A DNA stretch of 64,000 nt from Luteococcus sp048595755 (GTDB taxonomy: Bacteria; Actinomycetota; Actinomycetes; Propionibacteriales; Propionibacteriaceae), in contig NZ_CP184360.1 in NCBI RefSeq assembly GCF_048595755.1, positions 2,604,001 to 2,668,000 on the forward strand, read 5' to 3'. Positions 1 to 9,456 of this stretch are shown here, in pieces (position 1 is the first letter of the stretch; each line of letters opens with the position of its first letter). Below the pieces are notes generated by a model. The model was not told the origin of the DNA. It did not search any database and saw nothing but the letters and a program-made list of their open reading frames with translations. The position numbers were made by a program, and so were the translations under genes.

Positions 1-87
1 GGCCATGGGGCGGGCCGTGGCCGGGGTGGCGACGGCCAGACTGGTCATGGCCGCCAGCGCAAGACTGGCGAGGAGGCGACGGGGCAT
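1..87 (-). CDS. Secreted protein, N-terminal signal peptide only (partial)
   Basis: The gene reads leftward out of the window, so only the first 29 codons are present. They encode a classic Sec signal peptide: Met-Pro-Arg-Arg, then a hydrophobic Leu/Ala-rich core, then an Ala-Thr-Pro-Ala-Thr-Ala type cleavage region. The ATG at 87 is preceded by a purine-rich GGAAAGGGA ribosome site about 5 nt upstream. The mature protein lies outside the window, so no function can be given. It lies upstream of the tRNA-Pro gene and outside the integrated element. Confidence 0.6.
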   Translation of the reverse strand, partial: MPRRLLASLALAAMTSLAVATPATARPMA

Positions 88-185
88 GGTGGTCCCTTTC
101 CGTTGCGTGGGATGATGTGTCGACCCTAGTGAGGGTCGGTGTCAGGCGTCTCCGTCTGGAGGATGAACTTTGGGTGCCGTCCCGA

Positions 186-215
186 TTGGCGCTGATGGCG
201 AAGTTCCAGTACTGT
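186..215 (+). promoter_or_regulatory. Probable tRNA-Pro promoter
   Basis: TTGGCG (186-191) and TACTGT (210-215) are separated by 18 nt and lie about 28 nt before the tRNA-Pro gene. They fit a sigma-70-type promoter for the tRNA. No other gene occupies 88-242. Assigned by eye only. Confidence 0.4.
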
Positions 216-242
216 TGTTTCTCGGGTCGGAAACGACCTGGA

Positions 243-316
<74 letters not shown>

Positions 317-322
317 CGTCCA

Positions 323-362
323 AAGGGGCTTGTCAGAGCTAGTTTGCTCTGGCGGGCCCCTT
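323..362 (+). terminator. Hairpin terminator after tRNA-Pro (element side)
   Basis: An outer stem AAGGGG/CCCCTT and an inner stem CAGAGC/GCTCTG form a hairpin followed by TTCTTC. It lies just beyond attL, so it belongs to the element and replaces the native tRNA terminator now displaced to 10096-10135. Confidence 0.6.
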
Positions 363-365
363 CTT

Positions 366-386
366 CGTGCCCTATACGTGCCCTAT
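366..386 (+). promoter_or_regulatory. Putative integrase arm-type sites, left end
   Basis: Two direct copies of CGTGCCCTAT start at 366 and 377. The same motif, spacing and orientation recur at 9920 and 9931 near the other end of the element. Duplicated boxes flanking both att cores are typical of tyrosine-integrase arm binding sites. Confidence 0.6.
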
Positions 387-557
387 CGAGATTACAGGAC
401 CCGGTTCGCACCTGCATTCGACACCTGCGTTCCCCTCTTGCGACTAGGCGTTTCTCTGCGGTTCGTGAGTTGTGTTTCCCCTGCCGCGACCAGCGCCTGC
501 GAGGTCTCCTGACCAGGTCGCGTGGGCACCAATCTGTGCCGAGGTTGTTGGGTGGGC

Positions 558-674
558 ATGAATGCAGAGCAGCGCATGGTTGATGTGGAGAGTGTGCAGT
601 CGGCCGCTCGTCGGCTTGGTGTCTGCCCACGGACAGTGCGGCGAATGATTGCCGACGGCCGACTACCGAGCTAG
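558..674 (+). pseudogene. Truncated excisionase/HTH_17-like protein
   Basis: A 38-codon ORF starts at ATG 558 and ends at TAG 672. Residues about 13-38 contain a MerR/excisionase-type helix-turn-helix: a Ser-Val-Gln-Ser-Ala-Ala start, then Leu-Gly-Val-Cys-Pro-Arg-Thr-Val-Arg-Arg-Met-Ile-Ala-Asp-Gly-Arg-Leu-Pro. Family members normally continue for 20-30 further residues past the Leu-Pro with a wing strand. Here the stop falls just there, and the following codons are only weakly similar. The position just inside the left att site suits a recombination directionality factor. It is probably an inactive remnant. 317-557 and 675-863 hold no recognisable gene. Confidence 0.55.
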
Positions 675-863
675 CTGGTGAGCCTTGGGCGTGACCTGGA
701 AGTGTCGATGGGCATTGGCGGTCGGACCACTCGATGACGCAGTATGGGTCCCAATTCGGGGGAGTGATGAATTGCTTGCTGCCCCCCCCAGTGTCGGGTC
801 GGTGAGCACCACGACATCCGGCTCGGCTTGTGGCAATGACGCTGCAGACGAGAGGGGGCCCTC

Positions 864-1358
864 GTGAGTACGAGTGCCAAGAAGTTGATTGCAAGCACAG
901 CACTGGCGTTCGCCCTGGGTGCGTGCTCGGGAACGCCCGAACAAGCGCCGACGACGAGTTCGAGCGCGACCACCGAGCCGTCCTCAACCGCGGGCTCCAG
1001 CACGCCGTCGCCTGCGGCGAGCCAGACCTCGAGCGCCAGCCCATCCACGGGCGCGACGCCACCCGCGAACGCAAGCGCTGCGGACGCCGCGGTGCATCGT
1101 TACGTCGAGGTGACCACTCGCATCGCGTCGGATCCGAAGTCCGACATGGACCAGCTGCAGACCGTCGCTCGAGGGTCCGCCCTGCGGCAGTGGCAGTACG
1201 ACATCTCCCAGTTCCGTGCTCAGAAGCAGCACCTGACGGGCATGTCGACCCTGGCCCTGGTGAAGGCGACAGCGGGTTCGGAGGGGGCGTTCCGGGAGCG
1301 ATGGCGAGGTTTCTGGTTGTGTTGTGGTGCCCAGCTTTCCCACCGCAGTGTCAGGTAA
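864..1358 (+). CDS. Lipoprotein, C-terminally truncated
   Basis: GTG 864 follows a GAGAGGGGG ribosome site. The protein has a lysine-containing signal peptide with lipobox Ala-Leu-Gly-Ala-Cys (cysteine near residue 21). A long Thr/Ser/Ala/Pro-rich linker follows (about 22-72), then a helical segment around Val-His-Arg-Tyr-Val-Glu that resembles small lipoproteins common in actinobacterial integrated elements. From about residue 140 (near 1285) the sequence turns Trp/Arg/Cys-rich and no longer looks like the family. This suggests that a deletion or frameshift removed the C-terminal domain. It would be a surface lipoprotein of unknown role and is probably a decaying cargo gene. Confidence 0.55.
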   Translation: MSTSAKKLIASTALAFALGACSGTPEQAPTTSSSATTEPSSTAGSSTPSPAASQTSSASPSTGATPPANASAADAAVHRYVEVTTRIASDPKSDMDQLQTVARGSALRQWQYDISQFRAQKQHLTGMSTLALVKATAGSEGAFRERWRGFWLCCGAQLSHRSVR

Positions 1359-1371
1359 GGGTGAGGGACGA

Positions 1372-2598
1372 TCACACCGCACCTGGGTGGTCTGTTCGAT
1401 CAAATGGGCGTCGAGAAGCCTGTGCAGCCTGCGCCGTTGGGGTACGAGGCCGGGCTCGTCGGCCGTTGAGCCAGCCGCCCAGCGCCGTCGAGCGTACGAA
1501 CAGGTGGTAGGTCGCGAGCAGGATCACTGTGGTGGCCCCGATGTTCAGGCCCACCTTGACCAGGATTGGCCAGTCCAGTGGCGCCAACAGCACCTGGAAG
1601 AAGGTCAGCAGCACCAGGTGCATCAGGTACATCCAGTACGAGGCATCGGCCAGGTAGCGCACCCAGGGACGCTCGGTGGTGAGGTGTCGCACGGCCAGCC
1701 CGAGCAGGGCGTAGCAGGTACTCCAGCCGGCCAGTGCCATCAGGGTCAACGACAGCCAGTCTGGGAGGTTCGGGTCGATGGGCAGCACGTGGGTGCCCAT
1801 CAGTGCGCCGAACATGGTGGTGGCGGCCAGCGCGGTGTGCCACCAGGCCAGTCGAGCCAGTCGTTGGAGGGAGTCGGTGTCGCACGAGAGCAACCAGCCC
1901 ACGCCCAGTGCACCGAGGTAGGCGATCAGGGGGACGGGCCCGGGCAGCAGGGTGGTGGGGGCGACGATGCCGGACAGGTCGCGTTGCAGGTTGGTGGTGA
2001 TGGCGTAGGGGAGTGCTGCGAGCAGGACGCCGCCGGGGGCGCTGAGCCAGCGTGCCAGGCGTCGGGCGGTGGCTGCGCTGGCGCGCGGTGAGATTCGGGT
2101 GAAGGCCCAGCGGACGGCCAGGGCGAGCAGGATGCACTGGGTGAGCACCCACAGGAACCAGAGGTGTCCCAGGTCGAACTTGCTGGCGCCGCTGACGTCG
2201 GGGCGCTCGAGGGGCAGCCCGGCGCGTTGCGCGTGCCAGGCGGCCAGCAGCCCCAGGGGCAGGACGGCGATGGGCCAGAAGACGAACAGGGGCAGGGTGA
2301 TCCGCTTGAGGCGGTCCTTCAGGTAGCCGCGGGTGCCGCGGCGTTCACGCATCATGTGGCCGAAGTAGCCGGCCATCAGCAGGAAGAGCGTCATCCGGAA
2401 GAAGTGGATGCCGGAGATGATGGTGAACGGCCACACGGCGAGCTGGCTGTCGGGCACCAGCCAGGGCATGCCCTTGACGTAGGGCATCAGGGAGTGGATC
2501 ACGATGCCCAGCAGGAGGGCGCCGCCACGCACGGCGTCGAGGCCATGGATGCGGGTGCGTGCGGCCGCCGGGGCCTCAGCGGGTTGGTGAAGGGTCAT
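1372..2598 (-). CDS. Acyltransferase family 3 membrane protein
   Basis: A 408-residue integral membrane protein with about ten hydrophobic segments. Near the N-terminus it has the acyltransferase-3 signature: Gly-Leu-Asp-Ala-Val-Arg-Gly, followed by a membrane His in Ile-Val-Ile-His-Ser, with an Arg-rich cytoplasmic loop (Arg-Leu-Lys-Arg-Ile) after the third segment. The family (PF01757) moves acyl groups onto cell-surface or exported carbohydrates and lipids. The specific substrate is unknown. The ATG at 2598 lies inside the end of the upstream TetR gene (23-bp overlap), so the two are translationally coupled and the regulator probably controls this enzyme. The C-terminal 30 residues are a charged tail. 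Confidence 0.82.
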   Translation of the reverse strand: MTLHQPAEAPAAARTRIHGLDAVRGGALLLGIVIHSLMPYVKGMPWLVPDSQLAVWPFTIISGIHFFRMTLFLLMAGYFGHMMRERRGTRGYLKDRLKRITLPLFVFWPIAVLPLGLLAAWHAQRAGLPLERPDVSGASKFDLGHLWFLWVLTQCILLALAVRWAFTRISPRASAATARRLARWLSAPGGVLLAALPYAITTNLQRDLSGIVAPTTLLPGPVPLIAYLGALGVGWLLSCDTDSLQRLARLAWWHTALAATTMFGALMGTHVLPIDPNLPDWLSLTLMALAGWSTCYALLGLAVRHLTTERPWVRYLADASYWMYLMHLVLLTFFQVLLAPLDWPILVKVGLNIGATTVILLATYHLFVRSTALGGWLNGRRARPRTPTAQAAQASRRPFDRTDHPGAV

Positions 2599-3175
2599 CG
2601 GGGGTCTCTCTCGTGATGGTGCTCAGGTAGGTGTGGGCCACGTCGCGGGCGCTGTCGATCGTGTGCTGCCCCAGGGTGATGGCGGTGGGCAGGCTCTCGA
2701 GGAGGGCCCAGAGGACTTCTGCCGCCAGGGCAGGGTCTTCCTGGTGGCACTGGAGGAGCCCGGTGAGCAGGCGGATCACCTCGGCGCGCCCCTGTCCGAG
2801 TCGCTCGGCGGTGGCTGGGTGTCGTCGTGCTCGGTCGACGAACATGGCGTTGACTCGTTCGAAGATCTGGTTGGTCTCGTCGACGGTGAGGATCTCGTCC
2901 ACCATGGCGGTCAGCATGGCGTGTGGGCTGGGGACCGACAGTGCCTGCACTGCCCGGTGGATGCGTGCGGTGCGCTGCTGCTGGGTGTACTCGAGGACGA
3001 ACTCGAGCATCGCCTCGCGGTCGGTGAAGTAGTGCTGGACCGCCCCCATCGACATGCCCGCGTGCTGGGCAACGGCCCGCAGGCTCGCGTTCTCGAGCCC
3101 GCGGCGGTCCGCCACTTCGACGACGGCACGCGCCAGTACGCGTCGACGCTCGTCGTGGTCCACGATCTTCGGCAT
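2576..3175 (-). CDS. TetR/AcrR family transcriptional regulator
   Basis: A 199-residue protein with an N-terminal TetR helix-turn-helix (about residues 8-55). It includes Glu-Asn-Ala-Ser-Leu-Arg-Ala-Val-Ala and Met-Gly-Ala-Val-Gln-His-Tyr-Phe, followed by an all-helical ligand/dimer domain of the TetR_C type. ATG 3175 was chosen because it follows AAAGGAGG by 4 nt; a TTG at 3193 is an alternative. It overlaps the acyltransferase gene at its 3' end and is divergent from the SDR gene. The 35-41 bp between them contain a GGTCA-N2-TGACC inverted repeat, which suggests autoregulation and control of both units. Confidence 0.88.
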   Translation of the reverse strand: MPKIVDHDERRRVLARAVVEVADRRGLENASLRAVAQHAGMSMGAVQHYFTDREAMLEFVLEYTQQQRTARIHRAVQALSVPSPHAMLTAMVDEILTVDETNQIFERVNAMFVDRARRHPATAERLGQGRAEVIRLLTGLLQCHQEDPALAAEVLWALLESLPTAITLGQHTIDSARDVAHTYLSTITRETPDDPSPTR

Positions 3176-3187
3176 CCGTCCTCCTTT

Positions 3188-3199
3188 GGTCAAGTGACC
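3188..3199. promoter_or_regulatory. Inverted repeat, likely TetR operator
   Basis: GGTCA-AG-TGACC is a perfect 5-bp inverted repeat in the divergent tetR/SDR intergenic region. It sits just upstream of the SDR -10-like TATTAT (3204-3209) and covers the likely tetR transcription start. The location and symmetry suit a TetR dimer. Confidence 0.5.
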
Positions 3200-3216
3200 C
3201 TGTTATTATCATGCAC

Positions 3217-4122
3217 ATGACTGAAAATAGCGAATGGGGCATCTCTGAGATGCCCGACATGCCCGGGCGGCACGCTGTCGTGACCGGTGCGGACCATGGC
3301 TTGGGGCTCGAGATCGCACGTCAACTGGTCGCGCACGGATGTGACCTGACGATGCTGGGCAACCAGGCCGAGCGCGCCGCAGCCACGGCGGCCGAGCTGT
3401 CACGCGAGTTCCCACGCGTTCGCATCGAGGTCGAGTACCTGGACCTGGGTGACCTGGCTTCGGTGGAGGAGTGCGGTTCGAGGCTGGTCGGGCAGGGCAG
3501 GCCGATCGACCTGCTGGTCAACAATGCCGGAGTGATGATGCTGCCCTACGGAGTCACCGCGCAGGGCTTCGAGCGCCATTTCGGCATCAACCATCTGGGC
3601 CACTTCGCCCTGACCGGGCACCTGCTGCCGCAGATCGAGGCTGCTCCCGCGGGGCGGATCGTCACGATGGCGAGCAATGGTCACAAGATGCCCGGGTTGT
3701 CCTTCGACGACGTTCGGTCCGGCGAGGGGTACAAGCCGATGCGCGCCTATGGGCGCAGCAAGCTGGCCAACCTGTTGTTCACCCAGGAGCTGGCCCGGCG
3801 GCTCGCGGCGCACGGCTTCCCGATGCTGGCGGTTGCGGCCCATCCCGGCCAGAGCGCCACGAACCCCGGCGGCAAACGCGGGCTTCGGGCCGTGATCGAC
3901 CGGCTCGTGGGGCAGAGCGCGGCCCGTGGCGCCGAGCCCGCACTGCGGGCCGCCACGGACCCGACGGCTGCCAGTGGGGACTACTACGGGCCCAGAGGTT
4001 GGGGAGAGCTGCGCGGCCCAGCCGTTCGTGTCCAGCCGTCGCCTGCCGCCCTGGATGTCGCGCTGGCCGCGGACCTCTGGCAGCGGAGCGAGGAGTGGAC
4101 CCAAGTGGCCTACCTGGACTGA
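3217..4122 (+). CDS. SDR family NAD(P)-dependent oxidoreductase
   Basis: A short-chain dehydrogenase/reductase of about 301 residues. It has the dinucleotide-binding Thr-Gly-Ala-Asp-His-Gly-Leu-Gly motif near residue 20, the Asn-Asn-Ala-Gly motif, and the catalytic Tyr-x-x-x-Lys as Tyr-Gly-Arg-Ser-Lys. The Phe-Gly-x-Asn-His-Leu-Gly-His-Phe segment resembles retinol dehydrogenase/WW-oxidoreductase-like SDRs. The substrate is unknown. A TATTAT hexamer 7 nt before ATG 3217 suggests a leaderless transcript starting there. ATG 3211 is the alternative start, only 1 nt after the hexamer. It is divergent from tetR with a shared candidate operator, so it may belong to that regulator's targets. Confidence 0.85.
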   Translation: MTENSEWGISEMPDMPGRHAVVTGADHGLGLEIARQLVAHGCDLTMLGNQAERAAATAAELSREFPRVRIEVEYLDLGDLASVEECGSRLVGQGRPIDLLVNNAGVMMLPYGVTAQGFERHFGINHLGHFALTGHLLPQIEAAPAGRIVTMASNGHKMPGLSFDDVRSGEGYKPMRAYGRSKLANLLFTQELARRLAAHGFPMLAVAAHPGQSATNPGGKRGLRAVIDRLVGQSAARGAEPALRAATDPTAASGDYYGPRGWGELRGPAVRVQPSPAALDVALAADLWQRSEEWTQVAYLD

Positions 4123-4135
4123 TTCAAGGTGGGCG

Positions 4136-4807
4136 TCATGGGTTGTGGTTGAGGTAGGCCAGCACGGCCATGACCCGTCTGTTCTGGTTTCCGTCCGGGG
4201 GCAGGTCCAGCTTGGTGAGGATGTTGCCGACGTGTTTGACGACCGCGGGTTCGGAGACGAACAGTCGGTTGGCGATGGCCTGGTTCGACAGGCCCTCCGC
4301 GATGAGGGCGAGGACGTCGAGCTCGCGCGCCGTGAGGCGCTTCAGAGGGCTGGATGCGTGCTGGATGAGCTGGGAGACGACCAGTGGGTCGATGGCGCTG
4401 CCACCTGCGTGGACGCGGCTGATGCTGCCCAGGAAGTCGTGCACGTGGGCGACGCGGTCCTTGAGCAGGTAGCCGAAGCCGGCCTGGGAGCTGGAGTCCA
4501 CGAGCTGGGAGACATAGGAGCGCTCCACATACTGGCTGAGGACCATGACTGGCAGCCGGGGATGGGCCTTGCGTGCGGCGGCTGCCGCGCGGAGGCCGTC
4601 GGCGCCGAGGTGCGGGGGCATGCGCACGTCGGTGATCAGGACGTCGGGGGTGTGGCGTGTGATGGCATCGGCGATGTCGTCGGCATTGTCGACGGCGTGC
4701 ACCACGTGCCAGCCGCCGGTGGCAAGGATGGCCTTGAGTCCTTCCCGGAGCAGGGCGTTGTCTTCGGCGAGGACAACGGCGCGGTCGTGGAGATTTTGTG
4801 CGGTCAT
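4136..4807 (-). CDS. NarL/LuxR-type response regulator
   Basis: A 223-residue two-domain regulator. The receiver domain (about 10-125) has the acidic pocket Glu-Asp-Asn, phospho-acceptor Asp60 in Leu-Ile-Thr-Asp-Val-Arg-Met-Pro, and the switch Leu-Lys-Asp. The LuxR/GerE helix-turn-helix (about 150-215) has Leu-Thr-Ala-Arg-Glu-Leu-Asp-Val-Leu and Val-Lys-His-Val-Gly-Asn-Ile. It lies directly downstream of its histidine kinase gene (3-nt gap) and next to a divergent ABC exporter whose promoter holds an 11-bp inverted repeat, the likely target. The gene is intact although its partner kinase is broken. Confidence 0.92.
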   Translation of the reverse strand: MTAQNLHDRAVVLAEDNALLREGLKAILATGGWHVVHAVDNADDIADAITRHTPDVLITDVRMPPHLGADGLRAAAAARKAHPRLPVMVLSQYVERSYVSQLVDSSSQAGFGYLLKDRVAHVHDFLGSISRVHAGGSAIDPLVVSQLIQHASSPLKRLTARELDVLALIAEGLSNQAIANRLFVSEPAVVKHVGNILTKLDLPPDGNQNRRVMAVLAYLNHNP

Positions 4808-4810
4808 GGG

Positions 4811-6057
4811 TCACCGTGGTCGGGGGTTTTCTCGGGGGATCGTGAGTGTGATGGCTGTGGGGCCGCCGATGGGGGAGCTGATGTGAAGTCGTCCACCCAG
4901 GGCCTCCATGCGATCTTGGACGCCGGTGAGGCCGCGCCCTCGAGGGTCCGCGCCACCGTGCCCATCGTCGGTGACGGTCACCTCCAGCCAGCCTGTGCAG
5001 GCGCTTCGTGGGTGCGCGTGCGCAGAGTGACCCGGCACTCGACGGCTTGGGCGTGTTTCGCGGCGTTGGTGAGCAGCTCAGCGCCGGCGTAGTAGAGGGC
5101 TGCCTCGGTTCCGGCATCGAGGCGATCTGGGAGCTGGTCGTCGATGTGGACGATTAGCGGCAGGGTTGCTGCCAGTTCCGCCAGCGCGGCGGTCAGGCCG
5201 TGGTCGTCGAGTACCTGGGGGTGGATGCCGCGGACGAAGCGGCGCAGGTCCTCCAGGGTGTCGAGGGATTGTTGTTGTGCTGTGGCGACGAGGTGTCGGG
5301 CTGGATCATTCTCGCCCATGGTCGTCAGCGCGATGCCCAGCGTCATGGAGATCCCGAGCAGTTCGGGTTGGATCCCGTCGTGCAGGTCGCGTTCGATGCG
5401 ACGCCGTTCGAGGTCGAAGGCGTTGACCAGCCGTGTTCGCGAGCTGCTGGTGTGTTCGAGTTGCGACTCGAGTCGGTCGCGATCGCCGATGAGCACGGCA
5501 TCCATCAGGTGCTGGTCGGCGGTGGCGACTGCCGGTGCCAAGAGCGAGACCGCTGCCAGAAGGACGGCGCCGCAGAGGGCCGCCCCGATCGCGCTGGGCA
5601 GGGCATCGATGTGCCAGGGGCCGATGTCCACGCGGTCGCCGTTGTAGGCGAGGGCTGGCGACACCATTGCGACAAGGGCTCCAATGATGGTCAGGCCAGC
5701 AGTGGCAGCGACGGATGAGCGGATGGTCAGCGTGACGGCAAGCCAGGCCAAGGAGCGCCCATCCCACCAGCCGGTGCGCGTGGCCTTGCGCCCCGTACGA
5801 CGCAGGGTTGCCGCTGCGAGGGGGCGTGCCACGAGGACTGCCAGCGCACCCACGAATGCCATGCCAAGAATGACCTGGATCGCTCAGGCGACGAGGTGGC
5901 CCCGGGCCAGGCGGCCGAGGCCGAGTATGAGCGGCAGGCTGCCCATTCCGAGACTGGCCCACGTGACCGCAGAGGCCACCGCAGCAGCAGTCAGGTCGGC
6001 GACGGCTCGTCCGGTTGGTGGGGAGTCGGGCCCGCCGAGGAGTCGCATGCTGGTCAT
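4811..6057 (-). pseudogene. Two-component sensor histidine kinase, disrupted (stop + frameshift)
   Basis: Three reading segments together form one NarL-type kinase: an N-terminal membrane part from ATG 6057/6048 to 5887, the remainder of the membrane domain plus HisKA_3 (5883-4978), and a HATPase tail (about 5010-4811). An in-frame TGA at 5886-5884 interrupts the N-terminal membrane region. Near 5000 the frame shifts inside AGGCTGGCTGGAGG. Adding one more GGCT unit restores Gly-Trp-Leu-Glu-Val-Thr-Val-Thr-Asp-Asp-Gly-His-Gly-Gly, so a 4-bp repeat unit was probably lost. The phospho-acceptor region (Glu-Arg-Asp-Leu-His-Asp-Gly-Ile-Gln) and N box are present. A truncated product from ATG 5862 would lack part of the ATPase domain. 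Probably nonfunctional, unless the lesions are assembly errors. Confidence 0.8.
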
Positions 6058-6079
6058 GCTAGGCGGATGCCGAGGCGTT

Positions 6080-6103
6080 GTCGGTATGGCTGGCCATACC
6101 GAC
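6080..6103. promoter_or_regulatory. 11-bp inverted repeat between kinase and ABC operon
   Basis: GTCGGTATGGC and GCCATACCGAC form a perfect inverted repeat with a 2-nt centre. It sits between the divergent histidine kinase (start about 6057) and ABC transporter (start 6159) genes. This is the expected place and symmetry for a LuxR-type response regulator dimer controlling the exporter. Confidence 0.6.
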
Positions 6104-6158
6104 GGCTCGGTGTCTGGCTCCAGTGATTGTGTCGCTGGCTCGCAGTGGAATTGATGGC

Positions 6159-6901
<743 letters not shown>

Positions 6902-6905
<4 letters not shown>

Positions 6906-8833
6906 CCCACTTGATGTGGCGTGTGCTGCGTGACCGGTGGCACCTGCTGGCCGGGACATTGTGTGCGATCGCTCTGGGGGTTGGCCTCGTCCACTCGGGC
7001 CTGGCGATCGCCACAACCATCGCCTCGGCCCGTCCACCGGCCGGTTTGGACGCGGCAGATCGGGCCGCCTACCTGACGCGACTCAACGGCACGAATACGC
7101 TCAACGGGATTGCCAGCATGCTGGGGGTCTTCCTCACCGTCTTCGTCGTGCGATCGACCATCGACTTCGCAGTCACCGAGCGGCGTCGCGAACTCGCACT
7201 GCGGCGGCTCGTGGGCGTCAAACGTGGCCAGCTGCGCCGCATGTTGCTGGCCGAGGCTCTCGTCCTGGGGATGGCGGGCACGGTGGTCGGTGCCGTACTG
7301 GGGTTGCTGCTGGCCATGGTGCAGCGCGGCCTCTACGTCCGGATGGGCGTCATGCCAGCCGATGTGGTCGTTGGCTGGCAGCCCGTGCACGTCGCCTTCG
7401 ACGCCCTGGTCGGCATCGGCGTCGCGGTCGGGGGTGCGGCTGCGGCCAGCAAGCGCGCCACCCGGGTCACGCCTCTGGATGGCCTCGGCGCCCGGGGCGA
7501 GGAGGCTCGCCTCCTGCCGCGATCACGATGGATCTGGGGCGGGATTGCCGCCCTGGCGACAGTCGCGCAGCTGGCCGCGTCGCTGACCATGGGTGGGTTC
7601 CTCGGCCCCCTGGTGATGGGGCTGGGAATTGTGGCAACCGGCAGCGTCACAGCGAGCCAATTCGCGCCCGTCTTGGTTCCCGCCACGGCCACTCTCGTCC
7701 AGAAACTGGCGCGCGGTCCCATCGGGCAGCTGGCCGTCGCCAAGGTGCGTGACGACGCCCGACGTACTGCCCAGGTCGCGGCGCCACTCATCGTGCTGGT
7801 CAGTCTCGTGGCGGGTCTGCAGGGCTTGCTCGACACCCAGACCGCCACCGGAACCCGGGAACTCGTGGCGACCACGCGCGCAGACCTGTTGGTCACGACC
7901 ACGGGTGATCCCACCCGGCGCATCGCGGCGGTGGAGGGTGTCGCCAGCGCCGACATCCAGGTGCAGGTGCCCGCCACCATCACCCTCGGCCAAGGCAAGA
8001 ACAGGAGGAAACTGACCGGGCCGATCTGGGCGCTCCACCCAGAGCGCTTTCCCACCATGCACCCCTACCGTCCCGTCCACGGGGACCTCACGGCCTTTGA
8101 TGACAGCAGCATCGTCATCGGCGCCGGTGTCGAGAACGCGATGGCTGACGGGCGCACCGGTTCTGCCACCCTCACGGTGGCGGGAACTTCGCACCAATTC
8201 AGCGTCGCTGCCCGCACCGGCGAAGGGCTGGCAGCCACCGACACGGCCTACATCCCACTGGCCGCCGTCCCTGCCGACCTTCTGGCGAACGCTCCCTCCA
8301 CCGTTCTCGTCACGCTTGAGCCGGGCGTCTCAGTCGACCAGGTCAGATCGGCCGTCGAGGCCTTGAGGCTCGGACAGGTCAGCACGCACACCGAACGACT
8401 GGCAGTACACAATGCCACCAAGGATGACGAGAACCGAGCCGTCATGGGCGCCTTGGTCGGGGTTGGATCTGTCTATGCGCTGATCAGCCTCCTCAGCACA
8501 CTCGCCATCGCCACCATGCAACGACGCAGCGAATTCGCCGTCGACCGTCTCACGGGCCTGACTCGCTTCCAGGTGACGCTCATCGCGGTCCTCGAGACCC
8601 TCACCACCATCGCCATCGGGATGTTCCTGGGCTCCGTCGTCTCGATCCTCGCGCTCGTCGGTCTCTGGACATCCAGCGTCAAGTCCTTCGGCAGCCCCGT
8701 CATCGCCATTCCCTGGGCCCTGCTGGCAGGCATGGCACTTCTCGTCGCATCCCTCGCCTGCATCACCGTCTGGGCAGCAATGCGCAAGGCGACATCGAAT
8801 CCACCCGTCCACGACCTCACCACCAAGGAGTAG
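6902..8833 (+). CDS. FtsX-like ABC transporter permease
   Basis: A 643-residue permease that starts within the ATPase stop codon. A hydrophobic N-terminal segment is followed by an FtsX domain with the cytoplasmic coupling motif (Glu-Arg-Arg-Arg-Glu-Leu-Ala-Leu-Arg-Arg-Leu-Val-Gly). Further membrane segments, a large extracytoplasmic region (about 320-500) and a second C-terminal FtsX repeat with three membrane spans follow. The duplicated layout is typical of actinobacterial exporters in the MacB/BceB-like superfamily. It should form the membrane part of the exporter with the upstream ATPase. The substrate is unknown, and the downstream lipoprotein may be an accessory. Confidence 0.9.
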
Positions 8834-8835
8834 CC

Positions 8836-9216
8836 ATGACCACTGTTCGCAGGTCAGCCTCAACCATCGCCGTCGCCCTGCTCGCCACCGGGCTGCTCGC
8901 CGGGTGCTCCAGCACCGAACACACCGAACAGACCCGCTTCGACTTCCAGTCATCGAAGCTCACGGTGCACAACTCGAATGCCAACATGCCCGTCGACGTC
9001 GTCGCCGGCCCCTCTGGTGAGGTCGCGGTCAGTGTCACGACCACGTCAGCCGGCAAGCAGGCCACCACTCCCGCATGGACCTTGACCGGCGCCGAGCTTG
9101 AGCTCGGCTTACCGTGCAACAAGGGCTACATCGGCATGTGCGAAGGGAGTTACACCGTAGCGGTACCGAGGGGGACCGCCATCACGGTCAACGGAGAGGA
9201 GGTACTGCCGGATTGA
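8836..9216 (+). CDS. Small lipoprotein of the ABC exporter operon
   Basis: A 126-residue protein starting 2 nt after the permease stop, with a GGAG-like site in the permease end. It has a signal peptide with lipobox Leu-Leu-Ala-Gly-Cys (Cys near residue 24). The mature part is short and beta-rich (Lys-Leu-Thr-Val-His-Asn-Ser-Asn; Val-Ala-Val-Pro-Arg-Gly-Thr-Ala) and resembles the edge of an adhesin-like DUF4097-type fold, but this is not certain. The operon position suggests an extracellular accessory or sensor for the exporter. 9217-9456 after it holds no recognisable gene. Confidence 0.75.
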   Translation: MTTVRRSASTIAVALLATGLLAGCSSTEHTEQTRFDFQSSKLTVHNSNANMPVDVVAGPSGEVAVSVTTTSAGKQATTPAWTLTGAELELGLPCNKGYIGMCEGSYTVAVPRGTAITVNGEEVLPD

Positions 9217-9456
9217 GCGGCTCACCCACCCGGACGAGTGCGCCGTGGCGTGTCAGGCGATCAAATGGCATCGCTCCGTCCGGAGTTGAGACGTGCAAGT
9301 CTTGGACTCGGCGGCAAAGCCCCTGCTTGAGGATCCGGACTGGCTCCGTCAGTTGGGGGTATAGTGAAGTCATAGCCAGCCCTTTCGAGGGTGTTGGAAG
9401 TGAGCCTCGGGATGTCCTGCCGGAAGACAGGGCCCGGGGCTGGCGTTCGTTCTGGC

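Noticed and set aside
830..1510. Rightward ORF of 226 codons overlapping the lipoprotein
   Set aside because: It is an Arg-rich alternative frame; the lipoprotein frame has a signal peptide, lipobox and ribosome site.
4978..5038. Programmed ribosomal frameshift in the histidine kinase
   Set aside because: There is no slippery heptamer with a downstream structure, and a second independent lesion (in-frame TGA) exists upstream, so decay or error is simpler.
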